Assembly: GCA_003133265.1 (NCBI GenBank)
Contig: PKWQ01000347.1
Location: 1-7,505 of the forward strand
Direction: 5' to 3'
From: Acetobacteraceae bacterium
GTDB taxonomy: Bacteria; Pseudomonadota; Alphaproteobacteria; Acetobacterales; Acetobacteraceae
Length of the DNA: 7,505 nucleotides
Each line of letters starts with the position of its first letter. The stretch's first letter is position 1. The position numbers and the translations under genes are program-made. The notes beneath the pieces were generated by a model. That model saw nothing but the letters and a program-made list of their open reading frames with translations, was not told the DNA's origin and did no database searches. Positions 5,260 through 7,505 of the stretch are shown here, in pieces.

Positions 5260-5451
5260 TCAAAAAAAAGCTGATTTCGGATTGCACAGTCTATACGCGT
5301 CTTCCTGCAAGATAGCTCCGAAACCGAGCTTAACCGAGGCAGGTCCAGGTGTGTAATGGCGATCCGCCACCATCGGATACTCGGCCACGGGACCCACCAC
5401 ATGCACGTGGCAGTCGCACGACCTGGGCGGCGAGGGCGCGCGCGCCGTCAT
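5260..5451 (-). pseudogene. Truncated amidohydrolase (amidohydrolase_2 / COG3618-type), N-terminal stub
   Basis: The 63-codon frame starts CDCHVHVVGP (12-21), with Asp13, His15 and His17 forming the D-x-H-x-H start of an amidohydrolase TIM barrel, then EYP and RHYTPGPAS (31-39). This is the opening of the metal-dependent hydrolase family that includes 2-pyrone-4,6-dicarboxylate lactonase. Similarity stops at about residue 39 (near 5335), and an unrelated 24-residue tail runs to the stop. Full members are about 270-300 residues and there is no room for the rest before the stress-protein gene, so the enzyme is not functional. The ATG (5451-5449) shares one base with the stop of the preceding dehydrogenase, a TGATG overlap typical of translational coupling, so an intact third operon gene once stood here. 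At the inferred break AACCGAG occurs twice (5322-5328 and 5332-5338). Confidence 0.82.
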
Positions 5452-6512
5452 CAGGCGCTCAATAGACGGGCTACGAAAGCCGCGCCTGTTTCGCGCGTCC
5501 CGAGCGTGCCGCCGACATCGCGTGTCGCCTCATGTGCTGCGACGGCCGCCGCCGCCGTTTTCTCAATAGCGGCATTGGCGTCCAGAAAGGATTGCAAACC
5601 CTTGCGCTGACCGTACCAGCCCAGCAGCATCCCGGCCGACAAGATCAGCGAGAACGGATTCGCGATGTTCTGGCCGGCGATATCGGGTGCTGAACCGTGG
5701 GCGGCCTGCCCCATGGCGTGCTCAGAGCCCGCATTGAGCGAGCCACCGAGCCCCAGACTGCCCGACAATTCGGCGGTCAGGTCCGACAGGATGTCACCAA
5801 ACATGTTGGTCGTCACAATCACGTCAAAACGTTGCGGTGCACGCACCACATGCGCCATCATCGCGTCGACAATGAAGTCGTCCACGCGGACCTCCCGGAA
5901 CTCCTGGCCAACCTCGTGACAGATGTCGATGAACATGCCATCGGCAATTTTCAGGACATTGGCCTTGTGCACGATGCTGACGTGCTTGTCGCGTGTCATG
6001 GCCAGTTCGAAGGCTGAGCGCGCGATTCGCTCGCAGCACAGTCGCGTGATACGGCGCAGCGAAATGACGACGTCCGGGGTGATCAGCATCTCGCTGCTGC
6101 CTGACTCGATGTTGCGGTCGGCATAGAAGCCTTCGGTGTTTTCACGCACCACCACCAGGTCGAACTCGCCGAGACGGGCGGGCATGCCGGGGTAGGTCCG
6201 TGCCGGACGGATGTTGGCATACAGATCCAGGCTCTTGCGAAAGAACTTGGAGGGATTGATTTCGCCCCTGGCTTCATCCTTGAAGTCGTAAGTCGCCATG
6301 GGCCCCAGCATCAAGCCATCGGCTGCACGCACCTTCTCAAGCAGCGCAGGCGTGACGGTCGAACCATGACGCTTGAGACTCTCGTGGCCGGCAATATCGT
6401 GGATCAACTCAAGACCCAGGTCAAAGCGTCGGGATACGGCTTCCAACACTTCGACGGTGGTGGCCATGGTTTCCGGGCCAATGCCATCACCTGGCAGAAC
6501 AATAATTTTCAT
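5451..6512 (-). CDS. Isocitrate/isopropylmalate dehydrogenase family enzyme (beta-decarboxylating hydroxyacid dehydrogenase)
   Basis: 353 residues, normal for the family, cytoplasmic. It would oxidise a 2-hydroxy-dicarboxylate (malate, tartrate or alkylmalate type) with NAD(P) and a divalent metal, usually with decarboxylation. Motifs in order: PGDGIGPE (7-14); LDLYANIRPAR (95-105) with the substrate Arg102; VVRENTEGFYADRN (121-134) with Arg123 and catalytic Tyr130; HKANVLK (182-188) with catalytic Lys183; Asp216 in FIVDAMM; the family signature NMFGDILSD (236-244) with metal ligands Asp240 and Asp244; and HGSAPDIAGQNIANP (272-286) in the cofactor loop. All catalytic residues are present. The segment before LDLYANIRP (NPSKFFRKS) differs from LeuB, and leuC/leuD are absent, so leucine synthesis is unlikely. 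ATG 6512 with GAGGA 5 bases upstream was preferred to an in-frame TTG at 6533. It sits 29 bases after the receptor gene and overlaps the amidohydrolase stub by one base. Confidence 0.94.
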   Translation of the reverse strand: MKIIVLPGDGIGPETMATTVEVLEAVSRRFDLGLELIHDIAGHESLKRHGSTVTPALLEKVRAADGLMLGPMATYDFKDEARGEINPSKFFRKSLDLYANIRPARTYPGMPARLGEFDLVVVRENTEGFYADRNIESGSSEMLITPDVVISLRRITRLCCERIARSAFELAMTRDKHVSIVHKANVLKIADGMFIDICHEVGQEFREVRVDDFIVDAMMAHVVRAPQRFDVIVTTNMFGDILSDLTAELSGSLGLGGSLNAGSEHAMGQAAHGSAPDIAGQNIANPFSLILSAGMLLGWYGQRKGLQSFLDANAAIEKTAAAAVAAHEATRDVGGTLGTRETGAAFVARLLSA

Positions 6513-6517
6513 AAAAA

Positions 6518-6522
6518 TCCTC
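6518..6522 (-). promoter_or_regulatory. Ribosome binding site fixing the dehydrogenase start
   Basis: GAGGA on the minus strand, 5 bases before ATG 6512-6510. It decides against the longer TTG-initiated frame starting at 6533, whose extra seven residues precede the family's usual first strand. Confidence 0.75.
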
Positions 6523-6541
6523 GTGTGGACCAAGAGATGGC

Positions 6542-7505
6542 TTACTCGGCGTGAATGCCGGTGGCCTTGACCAAGCCTTCGTACTTGTCGATTTCTTTAC
6601 CAACGAAATCAGCGAACTGTGCAGGTGTGTTTTGCCGTACCGCGCTACCATCCGCTTCGAGGCGGGCACGCAGCGTGGGCTCGGCCAGAATGGTGTTCAC
6701 CTCGCGATTCAGAAGTGCGGTCACAGCCTCTGGCGTTTCGGCCGGCGCAAACAGTCCTCCCCAGAGACTGTAGCTGAAGCCTGGGACCACGCTCTCTGCC
6801 ACCGTCGGAACCTGAGGCAGGGTTGGTAGTCGCTGCGGCGTCGAGACCGCCAATGCCTTGAGTTTTCCGCTCTTGATGTGGCTCATGACGGCGGACGCAC
6901 TCGAAAAGAAGAACTGGACGTGGCCCCCGAGCAGGTCGGTCATGGCCTGACCGGCACCCTTGTAGGGTACGTGCACCATGTTGGTCTTTGTGCCGAGTGC
7001 GAGCGCCGCGGCGGCCAGGTGCCCAGGTGTCGCCGTGCCCGAGGATGCATAGTTGATCGAACCCGGCTTCGCGCGGGCCGCCTGGATGAGTTCCTGAAAA
7101 CTGTTGAATGGCGCGCTCGCAGGTGCCGCCAAGACGAGTGGCGCATTGCCGACCAGCACGATGGGCTTGAAATCCTTGACCGGGTCATAGCCTAGGGTTT
7201 TGACGACGGATTTGTTGACAGCAATCTCACCCGTCTGACCGAGCAGCAGGGTGTAGCCATCGCCCTTGGCCTTGGCGGCCAGACGACTGCCAAGCGCGCC
7301 GGTGGCTCCCGGGCGGTTGTCCACGAGCACTGGTTGCTTCAGCCGGGTGCTCAAACGTTCGCCAATCAGCCGCGCGAACACATCGCCTTGGCCCCCTGGT
7401 GCGTAAGGCACGATGATCGTGATCGGTTTGGCCGGATATCCCGACTGGGCGAAGCTCATGCTGCAGGCGACGCCAAGGGCCAGGGCGGTGGCGCTGGTCA
7501 ATACA
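6542..7505 (-). CDS. TTT-family (Bug/TctC) periplasmic substrate-binding receptor (5' end outside window)
   Basis: A periplasmic solute receptor of the tripartite tricarboxylate transporter family. The frame is open to the right edge: the first visible residues (VLTSATALALGVACSMSFAQ) are the hydrophobic core and end of a signal peptide, with probable cleavage after SFA, so the start codon lies just beyond 7505. The mature part starts GYPAKPITIIVPYAPGGQGD, the standard Bug opening, then VDNRPGATGALG, then HVPYKGAGQAMTDLLGGHVQ (substrate-loop region) and FAPAETP near the C-terminus; about 300 mature residues is normal. Bug proteins bind carboxylates such as citrate, aspartate, nicotinate or aromatic acids. 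No tctA/tctB membrane genes are in the window, which is usual because most Bug receptors in Burkholderiales are orphans. It is the first visible gene of a leftward operon with the dehydrogenase 29 bases downstream, so its ligand may be that enzyme's substrate. Confidence 0.95.
   Translation of the reverse strand, partial: VLTSATALALGVACSMSFAQSGYPAKPITIIVPYAPGGQGDVFARLIGERLSTRLKQPVLVDNRPGATGALGSRLAAKAKGDGYTLLLGQTGEIAVNKSVVKTLGYDPVKDFKPIVLVGNAPLVLAAPASAPFNSFQELIQAARAKPGSINYASSGTATPGHLAAAALALGTKTNMVHVPYKGAGQAMTDLLGGHVQFFFSSASAVMSHIKSGKLKALAVSTPQRLPTLPQVPTVAESVVPGFSYSLWGGLFAPAETPEAVTALLNREVNTILAEPTLRARLEADGSAVRQNTPAQFADFVGKEIDKYEGLVKATGIHAE

Noticed and set aside
5214..5402. A frameshifted continuation of the amidohydrolase in another minus frame
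   Set aside because: The translation of the alternative frame shows none of the expected barrel motifs, and there is too little DNA before the stress-protein gene for the missing 230 or more residues.
6513..6533. TTG start giving a seven-residue longer dehydrogenase
   Set aside because: The ATG at 6512 has GAGGA five bases upstream and begins directly at the first strand before PGDGIGPE.
7440..7505. A lipoprotein signal (Cys within GVAC) in the Bug receptor
   Set aside because: The residue three before the Cys is Gly rather than Leu/Val/Ile, so a lipobox fits poorly; cleavage after SFA by signal peptidase I is the usual pattern for this family.

Overview
The window looks like a piece of the chromosome of a GC-rich betaproteobacterium, most likely order Burkholderiales. 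The reasons are a Bug/TctC-type periplasmic carboxylate receptor (a family greatly expanded there), the overall gene style, and a catabolic gene set with strong Shine-Dalgarno sites and tight spacing. Genus cannot be fixed from the sequence alone. No RNA gene, insertion sequence, CRISPR array or phage gene was seen.

Layout. Left block (about 1-4550): the N-terminal 191 codons of a class-3-like aldehyde dehydrogenase run leftward off the edge. A 343-base divergent control region (576-918) separates it from a rightward unit. That unit begins with a decayed 5' remnant of an FMN-dependent alpha-hydroxy-acid (L-lactate-type) dehydrogenase, followed by an intact FAD-binding dehydrogenase (1172-2785) and, 31 bases later, an intact thiamine-diphosphate enzyme of the acetolactate synthase/2-oxoacid decarboxylase superfamily (2817-4550). 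Centre (4551-5259): a convergent intergenic space, then a leftward universal stress protein gene (4665-5141). Its upstream region carries a perfect FNR/Anr-type palindrome exactly 41.5 bases upstream of the start point predicted from its -10 element, and a second palindrome 31 bp further upstream. Right block (5260-7505): a leftward catabolic operon whose first visible gene is a TTT-family substrate-binding receptor (5' end outside the window). It is followed by an isocitrate/isopropylmalate-dehydrogenase-family enzyme and, with a one-base stop/start overlap, an amidohydrolase gene cut off after about 39 codons.

How the parts may work together (inference). Hydroxy-acid dehydrogenase, ThDP 2-oxoacid enzyme and class-3 aldehyde dehydrogenase are the same three enzyme types that act in order in the mandelate pathway (2-hydroxy acid to 2-oxo acid to aldehyde to acid). 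The left block may therefore be a peripheral aromatic or hydroxy-acid route in which the first enzyme has been lost, while a FAD enzyme co-transcribed with the ThDP enzyme remains. The right block looks like uptake plus oxidation of a hydroxy-carboxylate, with its hydrolase step lost. Both catabolic units have thus lost one enzyme, each leaving only an N-terminal stub. The most striking signal is the uspA regulatory region, which looks like an oxygen-responsive class II promoter.
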